A stretch of 64,000 nt of DNA from contig NZ_CP025003.1 in NCBI RefSeq assembly GCF_002812485.1, positions 372,001 to 436,000 on the forward strand, written 5' to 3'. The position numbers were made by a program, and so were the translations under genes. Positions 32,003 to 44,761 of the stretch are shown here, in pieces (positions within the stretch are counted from its first letter, which is position 1; every line of letters begins with the position of its first letter). Under the pieces are notes generated by a model. That model did no database searches and was not told where the DNA came from. It saw nothing but the letters and a program-made list of their open reading frames with translations. This stretch comes from Dickeya fangzhongdai. Lineage in GTDB: Bacteria; Pseudomonadota; Gammaproteobacteria; Enterobacterales; Enterobacteriaceae.

Positions 32003-33372
32003 TATGCGTTGTCCGTTTTGTATTTCAGCAACAGAGAGATCAGGAAGGCTGCGCCAAAGGCGATCAACATGCCAATCAGATAATTCAGGATTGAGCCTGC
32101 CTGTACGATGGCAAGGCCCGGAATGCCGGTCAGCCCGACCGCCGTCATGTTGACGTGGTTGGCGACGACCCAGGCGCCGCCCAGCGCGCCGCCCGCCAGC
32201 CCGGCCAGAAACGGTTTGATGAAGCGCAGGTTAATCCCGAAGATCGCCGCTTCGGTAATGCCGAGCAGACAGGAAAGCGACGACGGCACGGCGATGGCTC
32301 TGATTTTAGCGTCGCGGGTTTTGAAGTACACCGCCAGACAGGCGCCGCCCTGCGCTACGTTAGCCATCGCCCAGATCGGCAGCAGGAAGTTGACGCCGAT
32401 GGACGGGTTACCCAGCAGCCCGGCTTCAATAGCATGGAAGCTGTGGTGCACGCCGGTGATGACGATAGCCGAATAAAGCCCGCCGAACAGCAGCCCGGCC
32501 AGCCAGCCGGCGTGGGCAATCAGGGTGCTCAGCACTAAGGAAATGCCGTCGCCCAGCATACGGCCCGCCGGGCCAATCACCAGCATGGCGACGAAGCCGG
32601 AAATGATCACGGTCAGGAACGGCGTCACGATGATATCCAGCGCGTTCGGCACCACCTTGCGCAGGCGCTTTTCCACCAGACTCATGAACCAGACCGCCAG
32701 CAATACCGGGAACACGGTGCCCTGATAGCCGATCATGGCGAATTCCAGACCGAACAGGTGCATGGTCTTGAAACCGCCGGCTACGCCCCAGGCGTTGGTC
32801 AGCGCCGGGTGGGTGAGGATGCCGCCCAGCGTCGCGCCCAGATAAGGGTTGCCGCCGAATTCACGCGCGGCGGTAAAGCCGATCAGAATCGGCAGAATGA
32901 TGAAAGCGGCGGAGCTGAACATATCCAGCATCACGAAAATGGCGCTGCCGGCGTCGACCCAGCCGTAGGTCTTGATCATGCCGAGCAGGCCCATCAGCAG
33001 GCCGGAGGCGACAATCGCCGGGATAATCGGCACGAAAATGTTCGACAGCAAGCGCGCCAGCCGTTGCAGCGGGTTGAGCTTTTGCGCCGCCAGCGTGGCG
33101 GTTTCGGCGGTGCTGGTTTCGCTGATGCCGGCGGCCTTGATGAACTCGGCGTAGACCTTGTTCACCAGCCCGGAGCCAAAAATGATCTGCATCTGGCCGG
33201 CATTCTGGAAACACCCTTTGACGCCCTCGACGCTTTCGATGGCGGTTTTATCGGCCAGGCTGTCATCGTTGAGCACCAGCCGCAGGCGGGTGGCGCAGTG
33301 CGCGGCGCTGGCGATATTTTCCCTGCCGCCCAGCAAGGGAATCAGGGATGCCGCAGTGGCATGAATATCCAT
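32002..33372 (-). CDS. scrA: Sucrose-specific PTS enzyme IIBC
   Basis: The 456-residue protein has an N-terminal IIB domain with the phosphorylated cysteine in SAAHCATRLRLVL (Cys26), followed by a IIC membrane domain of about ten hydrophobic segments. It contains GVHHSFHAIEAGLL and ISLLGITEAAIFGINLRF-type sucrose/beta-glucoside IIC signatures. There is no IIA domain; as for other ScrA proteins, the glucose IIA (Crr) probably supplies phosphate. It imports and phosphorylates sucrose. Confidence 0.95.
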   Translation of the reverse strand: MDIHATAASLIPLLGGRENIASAAHCATRLRLVLNDDSLADKTAIESVEGVKGCFQNAGQMQIIFGSGLVNKVYAEFIKAAGISETSTAETATLAAQKLNPLQRLARLLSNIFVPIIPAIVASGLLMGLLGMIKTYGWVDAGSAIFVMLDMFSSAAFIILPILIGFTAAREFGGNPYLGATLGGILTHPALTNAWGVAGGFKTMHLFGLEFAMIGYQGTVFPVLLAVWFMSLVEKRLRKVVPNALDIIVTPFLTVIISGFVAMLVIGPAGRMLGDGISLVLSTLIAHAGWLAGLLFGGLYSAIVITGVHHSFHAIEAGLLGNPSIGVNFLLPIWAMANVAQGGACLAVYFKTRDAKIRAIAVPSSLSCLLGITEAAIFGINLRFIKPFLAGLAGGALGGAWVVANHVNMTAVGLTGIPGLAIVQAGSILNYLIGMLIAFGAAFLISLLLKYKTDNA

Positions 33373-33455
33373 AGTATTCCTCTTTTATCAATAACAGGTG
33401 TGCGGTCACCCGTCACCGGTAGCATAAGCCTTGCCGGTGACGGCCGCGTTAACCG

Positions 33456-35093
<1,638 letters not shown>

Positions 35094-35120
35094 TCAGATG
35101 GTTTTTTTGTTTTGCTAAAT

Positions 35121-35138
35121 TGCTAAACCGGTTATGCA
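35121..35138. promoter_or_regulatory. Candidate ScrR operator upstream of scrY
   Basis: TGCTAAACCGGTTATGCA is a near-palindrome with the central ACCGGT typical of LacI-family operators. It lies about 50 bases upstream of scrY. Related half-sites recur in front of scrK. Confidence 0.6.
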
Positions 35139-35265
35139 GCGAAAGCTAAATGGGGCCGAAGGGGTTGGCAAGGAATTTTGTTTTCTTGCTGTGCTAACTG
35201 TGATCATGACAACAAAACCCGCTCCCGACGGTGCAATGCGGTCGTCGGGAACAGGCTCTGAAAGG

Positions 35266-36189
35266 CTATAGCGAGGCGGTGAGTTGATGGGCGAACGGCA
35301 GCGCCGTCATCGCGCCTTTGGCGGTGGTCGCCAGCGCGCCGCAGCGCTGCGCCTGCGTGAGTACGGTATGCCAGTCGTCAATCTGGTACAGGCTATCGTA
35401 GCCGGCCAGTGCGGCGAGCATGCCGGCGACAAAGGCGTCGCCCGCGCCGGTGGTGTCGACCGGGGTGACGCGGTGCGCCAGGAAATGGCGCAACTGGTGG
35501 CCGTCATGCAGCCAGACGCCGTCGCCGCCCTGAGTAATCAGCAACCGCTTGATGGGGTATCGGGCCATCAGGTTGGCGCTGCCCTGACGAATGTCCTCGC
35601 TGCCGCTGAGAAACCGGAATTCCTCTTCCGACAGTTTCACTACGTCCGCCAGCGCCAGCACTTGATCCAGACAGGTTCTCAACTCCTGCTCGCTGTGCCA
35701 CAGGTCGGCGCGGATATTCGGGTCAAAACTGACCCATCCTTGGGCGGCGCGAATCCGCGTTATCGCTTCCAGCGCCGTGCTGCGCGACGGTTCACGCGAC
35801 AGGGCGATGGAGCACAGGTGCAGCCATTCGCTGCGCTGAAACGCCGGCAGGTCGGACGGTTGCAGGAACAGATCGGCGCTGGGGCGCACCATAAACGTGA
35901 AGGTGCGCTCACCCTGGGCATCCAGACTCACCACCACGGTGGAGGTGCGGTGTTCCGCATCCGGTTGCATGTGACGGACATCCACCTGCTCGCGGGCCAG
36001 TACGTCGCGCAGGAAGTGACCGAACGCGTCCTCGCCGACGCGGCCAATAAAGCCGCTGTGTCCGCCCAATCGGGCGACGCCCACGGCGACGTTGGCGGGC
36101 GCGCCCCCCGGACATTTCAGATAGCGCTCCTCGCCTTCCGGAATGAGGTCGACCACCGCATCGCCCATTACCCATACTTTGTGAGACAT
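35266..36189 (-). CDS. scrK: Fructokinase ScrK (PfkB family)
   Basis: The 307-residue sugar kinase has the N-terminal PfkB signature region (CPGGAPANVAVGVARLGGHS) and the catalytic C-terminal motif DTTGAGDAFVAGMLAAL, where the Asp is the catalytic base. It phosphorylates the fructose released by ScrB. It is the first gene of the scrK-scrY-scrA-scrB-scrR series, but a 193-base gap with its own operator separates it from scrY, so two transcripts are likely. Confidence 0.94.
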   Translation of the reverse strand: MSHKVWVMGDAVVDLIPEGEERYLKCPGGAPANVAVGVARLGGHSGFIGRVGEDAFGHFLRDVLAREQVDVRHMQPDAEHRTSTVVVSLDAQGERTFTFMVRPSADLFLQPSDLPAFQRSEWLHLCSIALSREPSRSTALEAITRIRAAQGWVSFDPNIRADLWHSEQELRTCLDQVLALADVVKLSEEEFRFLSGSEDIRQGSANLMARYPIKRLLITQGGDGVWLHDGHQLRHFLAHRVTPVDTTGAGDAFVAGMLAALAGYDSLYQIDDWHTVLTQAQRCGALATTAKGAMTALPFAHQLTASL

Positions 36190-36210
36190 AATTACACTCT
36201 TTATCGGGGA

Positions 36211-36253
36211 TAGTTAAACTGTTGGCTAAAATAGAAGAAACGGTTTAGCTAAT
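36211..36253. promoter_or_regulatory. Paired candidate ScrR operators upstream of scrK
   Basis: TAGTTAAACTGTTGGCTA (36211-36228) and AAACGGTTTAGCTAAT (36238-36253) share the GGTTTAGCTAA / TTAGCTAAACC-type half-sites of the scrY operator. Both lie within 65 bases upstream of the scrK start. Confidence 0.5.
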
Positions 36254-36342
36254 CAACTCGTTGATCGGCGAGGGGCATGAAAAGCTCATCAGGAACGCGG
36301 TTTATGGTTGTGGTGTATACCCTAAGCAGTTTGAAACCGCCG

Positions 36343-36702
36343 TCACGCGTGTTTCATTCTCTCGTTTAGCGTCTCGATGATGAAGGCGTTGACAGAGGTT
36401 CCCTGCTCGGCAGCAGCTTGATTCAAACGTTCCCCGAACGACTCAGGGTAGCGTAACGTAAATGTTTTAATCCTTTCCTGGCGGACGTATGGCTCAATGC
36501 CCGCTGCGCTGCAGTCATCCAGATACTCGCGCAGTGAGATTTCACCTTCTTTTTTCAGCCCCTGAATGCTGTCCGACACAAAATCACAATAGCCGGTCAG
36601 ACCCAGAAACTTGCCACGAAATGCGCCAAGTTCCGGCACATAACTGATAACAGCCAGTTGTCCGGCTATCTCAATGGTGTTTGGCGTGGATGGTTTGCTC
36701 AT
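36343..36702 (-). CDS. hicB: HicB-family antitoxin
   Basis: The 119-residue protein has the partial RNase H-like HicB fold (NTIEIAGQLAVISYVPELGA, FRGKFLGLTGYCDFVSDSIQ, then GLKKEGEISLREYLDDC) and a C-terminal ribbon-helix-helix DNA-binding segment (FTLRYPESFGERLNQAAAEQ, GTSVNAFIIETLNERM). It normally neutralises and autoregulates HicA. Its ATG overlaps the hicA remnant stop (ATGA), as in intact hicAB operons, but the toxin gene upstream has an internal deletion. Confidence 0.88.
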   Translation of the reverse strand: MSKPSTPNTIEIAGQLAVISYVPELGAFRGKFLGLTGYCDFVSDSIQGLKKEGEISLREYLDDCSAAGIEPYVRQERIKTFTLRYPESFGERLNQAAAEQGTSVNAFIIETLNERMKHA

Positions 36703-36865
36703 GGCTTCACTCCTATGCTTTCAAGCCAGTCGCGCAGGTTGGCTACTGCGCCTTTATCAGTGACTCGATATCGGCCCATTTGATGCCTGACTGGACGGGC
36801 GATTTAAACACCTGTTCAAGCGTACTTTTTTGCCTCTTCCGTAGTGATGAAACCTGCGCTTTCAT
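36699..36865 (-). pseudogene. hicA: hicA mRNA-interferase toxin, internally deleted
   Basis: From an ATG at 36865 the minus strand reads MKAQVSSLRKRQKSTLEQVF and KSPVQSGIKWADIESLIKAQ, then a stop. In another frame the next bases read DKGAVANLRDWLESIGVKP and stop at the hicB start. These are the N- and C-terminal parts of a HicA toxin; the middle of about 25-30 residues, which holds the catalytic histidine and double-stranded RNA-binding face, is missing. The remnant is 167 bases instead of about 250. Confidence 0.8.
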
Positions 36866-37350
36866 TCCCTCGCCTCACGACGTCACTTCCTGAAGTCATT
36901 ATCAAAACCACCATAAGTGAAGTTAAGTCATGAAGTCATGTATTATATGGACGCCTCTCATTCTCTAACTGATTTTGTGGGTATCCAGCCCGCGGGGAGA
37001 GGCTCAGGGATGAGCGGAGTAGTGTAGTAAAGCCGACGCACCTGCAACTTGAAGAATGATTGTATAGCGGCGTAATCCGGGGAAGTCGCTAATGGCAGCT
37101 GGTTGAATTTATGACAATAAAAAAGCCGGAACTGCGGTCATAGAAAATAATTATCTCGCCGGAATGCGAAATAATTTCCAATAATTATTATTGGGATAAC
37201 GTTATATTTATTCTCAAATGCTATTCATCGGCTAATGAATGTCACATATGTGATAAGTCGCTTTTTTATTTATAAAAATTATCTTGTCACCGCCTATTTG
37301 TTTTCCATACTTAATAAATAGTCACGTGTTTTTAGTGGTGAGGTAAGCCG
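36866..37350. other. AT-rich region upstream of cas3 with a repeat fragment
   Basis: About 485 bases without a gene. A family A repeat fragment lies at 37031-37066 (GCCGACGCACCTGCAACTTG and following). From 37070 the sequence is strongly AT-rich, with a TCACATATGTGA palindrome at about 37244-37255, the sort of DNA H-NS silences in front of enterobacterial cas operons. The cas3 ribosome-binding site GTGAGGT is at 37338-37344. No promoter hexamers were assigned. Confidence 0.5.
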
Positions 37351-40116
37351 ATGCCCGAGGCAGTCCATTCGGAACTGTTGTCTGAGTCCTATTTTCGTTA
37401 CTGGGGAAAAGCCCGAACGTTTTCCAATAACGAAAACGGCGCGCCTTATCATTTATTGCCTTATCACTGTCTGGATGTGGCGGCCTGTGGCTATTGGCTG
37501 GTGAAAAATAACCGTTTTCATGTCCGTGACCATTTGCAGGCGTTGGGACTGGATGAAGAGTGCGCCGCGTTATGGCTGGCCTGGTTTCTGGCCTGGCACG
37601 ATATCGGCAAGTTCGCCCGTGGTTTTCAACAGCTCTACCAGAACCCTGCCGCGCCGCTGGTGCGTGGGGCGGGGCAGGCTTATTCAATGCGCCATGACTC
37701 GCTGGGGTTGTGGTTGTGGCGTTTTAAGCTGCATGACAACTGGCGGGAGCAAACGGACTGGCTGCCCGCCACATCCCGACCGGAAAAACTGCATTACGCG
37801 ATGGATGTATGGCTGCGGCTGGTATGCGGCCATCATGGACAGCCGCCGCGGGAAGAGGGCAACGGCGCGCTGGCTTTCCACCCTGACGATATTCTGGCCG
37901 CACAGGCTTATCTGGCCGATCTGCACGCCGTGTTTCCTGAACTAACGGCATTTCCCGATAGTTTTAGCGACAAAAACTGGCGGGTGTTGTTGCAACAGAA
38001 AAGCTGGCCGCTGGCAGGCAGCGTGGTACTGGCGGACTGGCTTGGCTCATCGCAGGACGATTTCCCCTATCGGGCGGAGCCGACGCTGACGCTGGCGCAA
38101 TACTGGCGGCAATGCGCGTTGCCGCAGGCCGAGCGGTCGGTGTCTCGCCTGCCGGCCGCCGCTGTGGCTGCGCCGTTTACGGGAATGCGCAACCTCTTTC
38201 CCTTTATCACCCGGCCGACGCCGTTGCAGCAGCAGGCGATGGCGGTCGAGATTGACGCGCCTGGCCCGCAGCTGTTTGTACTGGAGGATGTCACCGGGGC
38301 GGGCAAAACCGAAGCCGCGCTGGCGCTGGCGCACCGGCTGATGAGCGCCGGTCGCGGCGACGGGCTGTATGTCGGCCTGCCGACGATGGCGACCGCCAAC
38401 GCCATGTACCGGCGGTTGGCGAAGGCGTATCGCGCCTTGTTTGACGAACGAGTGGCGCCATCGCTGATGCTGGCGCACGGCGCGCGCGACATGGTGACGG
38501 ATTTCCGCCTGTCGCTATGGGGGCCAGCGCAGGCGGGGCAGATGCGGTACGGGCCGGATAATGAAGACAGCGCCAGCGCCGCCTGCAATCAGTGGTTTGC
38601 CGACTCGCGCAAGAAAGCGCTGCTGGCGGATGTCGGCGTCGGTACGCTCGATCAGGCGCTGATGGCGGTGATGGCGTTTCGCCACCAGTCGCTGCGGTTG
38701 TTAGGGCTGGGCGGAAAAATTCTGCTGCTGGATGAGGTGCACGCCTACGACGCTTATACCGGCCGTCTGCTGGAAAGCCTGCTGACCTTCCACGCCGGTC
38801 AGGGCGGCAGCGCGATTATTCTTACCGCCACGCTGGCGGCGTCTCAGCGGGAGCGGCTGGTGCAGGCGTTCTGTCGGGGGATGCAGCAACCGCCCGGCCG
38901 TCTGGCGGAGCAGGCCGGATACCCGTGGTTTACCCAGGTGAGCGCGCAGGCGCTGCGGGAGTGGCCGGTGGAAACCCGCGCCGAGGTCCGGCGCACGGTG
39001 ACGGTTGACTGGCTGTCTCGCCGGTCGGAAGCCATCGCGTTGATTCGTCAGGCGGTGGCCGCCGGGCAGTGCGTCTGCTGGATTCGCAACACGGTGGATG
39101 AGGCGATTGACGCCTGGCGGCAGTTGCGCCAGTGCAGCGAGATAACAGCGGACGATGTGCTGCTGTTCCACAGCCGGTTTGCGTTTTGCGACCGCATGGT
39201 GATTGAAGACACGGCGGTTGAGCGCTTCGGCAAGCACAGCACAGGCGCACAGCGGCGCGGCAAGGTGCTGATCGCCACCCAGGTGGTGGAACAGTCGCTG
39301 GATATTGATGTGGATGTGATGATAAGCGATCTGGCGCCGGTGGATTTGCTGATCCAGCGCGCCGGGCGCCTGCAACGTCATATCCGCCGGGCAGATGGTC
39401 GTTGTAAACAGCTGGACGACGCTGCGCCGCAGCAGGATGACCGCGCCCCGCCGGTGCTGTGGGTTCTGGCGCCGCAATGGCAGCCCGAGGCCGGTCCTGA
39501 CTGGCTGGGAGTGGAACTGAGCGGTACCGGCGCGGTGTATCAGCATCATGCGGTGCTGTGGCGCACGCAGGCGATGCTGCGAGAATGCGGCGCGCTGCGC
39601 ATGCCGGAAGAGGCGCGTTTGCTGATAGACAGCGTTTATGAACAACGCATACCGGCACCGGCGGCGCTGGAGGAGCGCGGCTATCAGGCTGAAGGGAAAA
39701 GTTTGGGCGATCGTACCATCGCGTCGCAGTCGTCACTGGCATTTGAGCTGGGGTATTGCGCCGCCGCCGGTCAGCGCGGCTGGCGCGATGACGCCGAACT
39801 GTTCACCCGCTCAGGCGAGACATCGCAGGATGTCTATCTGGCATGGCGGGCGGACAGCGACGACGCTTTACCTCAGCCCTATGCCGGTGAGGGGGAATTT
39901 GGCTGGGAGAAAAGCCGCCTGTCGGTGCGCCAGCACTGGTGGCAACAGCACGAAAAACAGTGGCCGACCTTACAGGGCGACGCGCTGGAGCGCTTCCGGC
40001 AACAACTGCACCGCCCCGGCGCCGAAGTGCTGTTGCTGGCGCTGGGCGAAGCGGCGGCGTTTTATAGCGAGCGACAGGGGTTAACCCCGGTGGCCGATAG
40101 CCAGATCACATGTTGA
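37351..40116 (+). CDS. cas3: CRISPR-associated helicase/nuclease Cas3 (type I-E)
   Basis: The 921-residue protein has an N-terminal HD nuclease domain (LAWHDIGKFARGF, His83-Asp84) and an SF2 helicase: Walker A VTGAGKTEAAL (residues 314-324), DEVH box LLLDEVHAYD (461-464), motif III TATLA, and motif VI QRAGRLQRH (669-677). It is recruited by target-bound Cascade and degrades the displaced strand. It stands alone, separated from cse1 by about 650 bases that contain the candidate Cas-regulating RNA. All key residues are present, so it should be active. Confidence 0.96.
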   Translation: MPEAVHSELLSESYFRYWGKARTFSNNENGAPYHLLPYHCLDVAACGYWLVKNNRFHVRDHLQALGLDEECAALWLAWFLAWHDIGKFARGFQQLYQNPAAPLVRGAGQAYSMRHDSLGLWLWRFKLHDNWREQTDWLPATSRPEKLHYAMDVWLRLVCGHHGQPPREEGNGALAFHPDDILAAQAYLADLHAVFPELTAFPDSFSDKNWRVLLQQKSWPLAGSVVLADWLGSSQDDFPYRAEPTLTLAQYWRQCALPQAERSVSRLPAAAVAAPFTGMRNLFPFITRPTPLQQQAMAVEIDAPGPQLFVLEDVTGAGKTEAALALAHRLMSAGRGDGLYVGLPTMATANAMYRRLAKAYRALFDERVAPSLMLAHGARDMVTDFRLSLWGPAQAGQMRYGPDNEDSASAACNQWFADSRKKALLADVGVGTLDQALMAVMAFRHQSLRLLGLGGKILLLDEVHAYDAYTGRLLESLLTFHAGQGGSAIILTATLAASQRERLVQAFCRGMQQPPGRLAEQAGYPWFTQVSAQALREWPVETRAEVRRTVTVDWLSRRSEAIALIRQAVAAGQCVCWIRNTVDEAIDAWRQLRQCSEITADDVLLFHSRFAFCDRMVIEDTAVERFGKHSTGAQRRGKVLIATQVVEQSLDIDVDVMISDLAPVDLLIQRAGRLQRHIRRADGRCKQLDDAAPQQDDRAPPVLWVLAPQWQPEAGPDWLGVELSGTGAVYQHHAVLWRTQAMLRECGALRMPEEARLLIDSVYEQRIPAPAALEERGYQAEGKSLGDRTIASQSSLAFELGYCAAAGQRGWRDDAELFTRSGETSQDVYLAWRADSDDALPQPYAGEGEFGWEKSRLSVRQHWWQQHEKQWPTLQGDALERFRQQLHRPGAEVLLLALGEAAAFYSERQGLTPVADSQITC

Positions 40117-40153
40117 AGAAGCAAGTTCGCGATGGCTGGGGTATCAGGGGAAA

Positions 40154-40193
40154 CACAGGGGGGAGGTTCCCGGAGGGACACCTCACCCCTGTG
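40154..40193 (-). terminator. Strong hairpin downstream of the crRNA-like gene (minus strand)
   Basis: CACAGGGGGGAGGT pairs with the ACCTCACCCCTGTG side, with an inner TCCC-GGA-GGGA stem, giving a very stable 40-base hairpin. On the minus strand it is followed by TTTCCCC; on the plus strand no T-run follows. It therefore fits better as the end of a minus-strand transcript starting near 40322 than as the cas3 terminator, though the U-tract is short. Confidence 0.45.
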
Positions 40194-40230
40194 GTCGCCC
40201 CGACAGTCTCGATGCCGAGAGGTGTCTGGA

Positions 40231-40322
40231 GCGTTTATCCCCGCTGGCGCGGGGAACGTAGCTGAATACATTGATGTACCCGGTTCATCCCCGATTGCCC
40301 GGGGAAGGAAGTTACTTTAGCA
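40231..40322 (-). ncRNA. Candidate Cas-regulating crRNA-like RNA (CreR)
   Basis: Read on the minus strand: a degenerate CRISPR repeat (40309-40281, 22 of 29 positions as the array repeat, stem kept through one G:U pair, 5' handle ATGAACCG), a 21-nt spacer (40280-40260), then a near-perfect repeat (40259-40231, 25 of 29, intact hairpin). Cas6e cutting after each stem would give a short crRNA with 8-nt handle and 3' hairpin. The spacer is 11 nt shorter than the array spacers, matching reduced-Cas7 Cascade complexes known to bind DNA. The 5' end near 40322 is inferred from the promoter. Confidence 0.7.
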
Positions 40323-40328
40323 ATAGAG

Positions 40329-40356
40329 ACTATGAGAAAAAATTAAACTTTGTGAA
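40329..40356 (-). promoter_or_regulatory. sigma-70 promoter for the crRNA-like gene
   Basis: On the minus strand TTCACA (40356-40351, 5 of 6 to TTGACA) and CATAGT (40334-40329, 4 of 6 to TATAAT) are 16 bases apart. The predicted start near 40322 is about 13 bases before the first repeat. Confidence 0.6.
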
Positions 40357-40373
40357 AGTGTAGATAAAAATAT

Positions 40374-40397
40374 AGTTGAATAAATTGATGCACCCTT
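40374..40397 (-). promoter_or_regulatory. Predicted Cascade target: AAG PAM plus 21-nt protospacer over the cas promoter
   Basis: On the minus strand AAG (40397-40395) is followed by a 21-base protospacer (40394-40374) identical to the mini-array spacer at 18 positions; mismatches are at 4, 12 and 19. AAG is the canonical type I-E PAM in E. coli, and position 12 is one of the every-sixth bases flipped out of the R-loop. The site covers a candidate plus-strand -35 box TTGATG (40385-40390) with TTTTAT (40409-40414) as a possible -10 for the cse1 operon, and lies 17 bases upstream of the crRNA-like gene's own -35. Confidence 0.65.
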
Positions 40398-42957
<2,560 letters not shown>

Positions 42958-42961
<4 letters not shown>

Positions 42962-44019
42962 CCACCTTTATTCAACTGCATTTTTTGACCGCTTACGCAC
43001 CAGCCAACCTGAACCGGGACGACACCGGCCGCCCGAAAACCGCCATCGTCGGCGGGGTAGAGCGGCTGCGGGTGTCGTCACAAAGTCTCAAACGCGCCTG
43101 GCGCACCTCCGAGGTGTTTGAAACCGCCTTGGGCGAGCACATAGGCAAACGTACCCGCCAATTGGGGCGAGTGGTGTATAAGGCGCTTACCGACGGCGGC
43201 GTGGCGACCAAAACCGCGGAGGAAGCCGCGAAGAAAATTGCCGGGCAGTTCGGCAAGCTGAAAAAAGAAGAGAAAAACAGCCCCGACCCGCTGGAGAAGT
43301 TCGACATCGAACAACTGGCGCACGTCAGCGTGCCGGAGCGGGCGCGGGTGGATCAACTGGTGGATGCGCTGATTGCCGAATCCCGCGAACCCAACAGCGA
43401 AGAGCTGAAACTGCTGCGCAAAGAGGTGGCGAGCGTCGATATCGCGCTGTTCGGCCGTATGCTGGCGTCCAGCCCGGAATTTAACGTGGAGGCCGCCTGT
43501 CAGGTGGCGCACGCGCTGGGCGTCAGCGCGGTGACGGTAGAAGACGATTTCTTCACCGCGGTGGATGACCTCAACACCGGCGAGGACAACAGCGGCTCCG
43601 GCCATATGGGCGAGCAAGGCTTTGCCTCGGCGCTGTTCTATCAATATATCTGCATCGACCGCGACCGGCTGCGGGAAAACCTCGGCGGTGACGAGGTGCT
43701 GGTGCAGCGCACGCTGCGGGCGCTGGGGGAAACCGCGCTCACCGTGTCGCCCACCGGCAAGCAGAACAGTTTCGCCTCCCGCGCGTATGCCTCTTACGTG
43801 TTGGCGGAACGTGGCTCGGCGCAGCCGCGCGCGCTGTCGGTGGCGTTTTTCAAACCGGTGCGCAGCGCCGAACCGCTGGAAACGGCGATTAGCGCGCTGA
43901 AAAACCAGCAGGAGAAGTTCAATCGCGCCTACGGCGCCGACGGCATGACCGACTATGTGCTGGATGTGGAAGCCGGAGCCGGCAGCCTGCCGCAACTGTT
44001 GGATTTCATCAGCCAGTGA
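42958..44019 (+). CDS. casC: Cascade backbone subunit Cas7e (CasC, Cse4)
   Basis: The start at 42958 (MTTFIQLHFLTAYAPANLNR) overlaps the cse2 stop in ATGA. The 353-residue RAMP protein contains GGVERLRVSSQSLKRAWRTS, SGHMGEQGFASALFYQYI and ALTVSPTGKQNSFASRAYAS, all typical of Cas7e. Six copies normally form the crRNA-binding backbone; a shorter guide such as the 21-nt one at 40260 would assemble fewer. Confidence 0.95.
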
Positions 44020-44026
44020 GGGCGGC

Positions 44027-44761
44027 ATGACTGAGTATCTGGTGTTTCAGCTTTACGCGCCGCTGGCGTCCTGGGGGGAACCGGCGGTGGGCGAGGTGCG
44101 CCATACCTCGCCGGTGCCCAGCCGTTCCGCGCTGCTGGGGCTGCTGGCGGCGGCGCTCGGCATCCGGCGCGACGACGAAGAACGGCTGACGCAATTCAAC
44201 GCCCACTACCGCTTCGCGGTCAGGCCGCTTTCCCGCCGGGAGGGCTGGCTGCGTGACTACCATACCGTGCAAATGCCGCGTGAAGAACGCAAGCGGGTGC
44301 GCCACACCCGTCGCGATGAGCTGTGTTCAGACCCGGCGCAAGGGCTGGAAACGCTGCTGACCGCCCGCGAATACCGCTGCGACGCCTACTACCACGTGGC
44401 GGTGAGCGCCACCGACGGCGCGCCGGTCACGCTCGCGCACCTGGCCGACGCGCTGCGCACGCCGGTGTTCCCGCTGTATCTCGGCCGCAAAAGCTGCCCG
44501 CTGGCGTTGCCGATGGCGCCGCACCTGTTCAGCGGCTCGCTCCCTGAGGTATGGCAACAGGTTGATGGGTCGCCGTTGTTAAACGACCCGGATCTGCAGT
44601 TCATCAATCAGCCGGACGGCACCTGCTACTGGGAAGCGGGTGAGGATGTGGCGGCGGACGGGGTGATGCAGGTGTTGCGCGGCGATCAGCCCGCCAGCCG
44701 TCGGCGTTGGCAATTTACCACGCGGGTACAGTATCGCGGCGTGCTGAAAGGAGGTCAGTGA
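44027..44761 (+). CDS. casD: Cascade subunit Cas5e (CasD)
   Basis: The 244-residue RAMP protein starts MTEYLVFQLYAPLASWGEPA and contains GEVRHTSPVPSRSALLGLLA, the Cas5 signature, and HLFSGSLPEVW. Cas5e holds the 8-nt 5' handle of the crRNA and contacts Cse1. The start at 44027 follows GGCGGC; its stop TGA overlaps the cas6e ATG. Confidence 0.94.
   Translation: MTEYLVFQLYAPLASWGEPAVGEVRHTSPVPSRSALLGLLAAALGIRRDDEERLTQFNAHYRFAVRPLSRREGWLRDYHTVQMPREERKRVRHTRRDELCSDPAQGLETLLTAREYRCDAYYHVAVSATDGAPVTLAHLADALRTPVFPLYLGRKSCPLALPMAPHLFSGSLPEVWQQVDGSPLLNDPDLQFINQPDGTCYWEAGEDVAADGVMQVLRGDQPASRRRWQFTTRVQYRGVLKGGQ

Noticed and set aside
37238..37260. CRP-like palindrome upstream of cas3
   Set aside because: TCACATATGTGA has the half-sites in the reverse order and spacing relative to the CRP consensus TGTGA-N6-TCACA.
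40132..40320. A 62-codon frame between cas3 and cse1
   Set aside because: It reads through the hairpin and both mini-array repeats (containing FIPAGAGN, a repeat translation), so it is not a gene.
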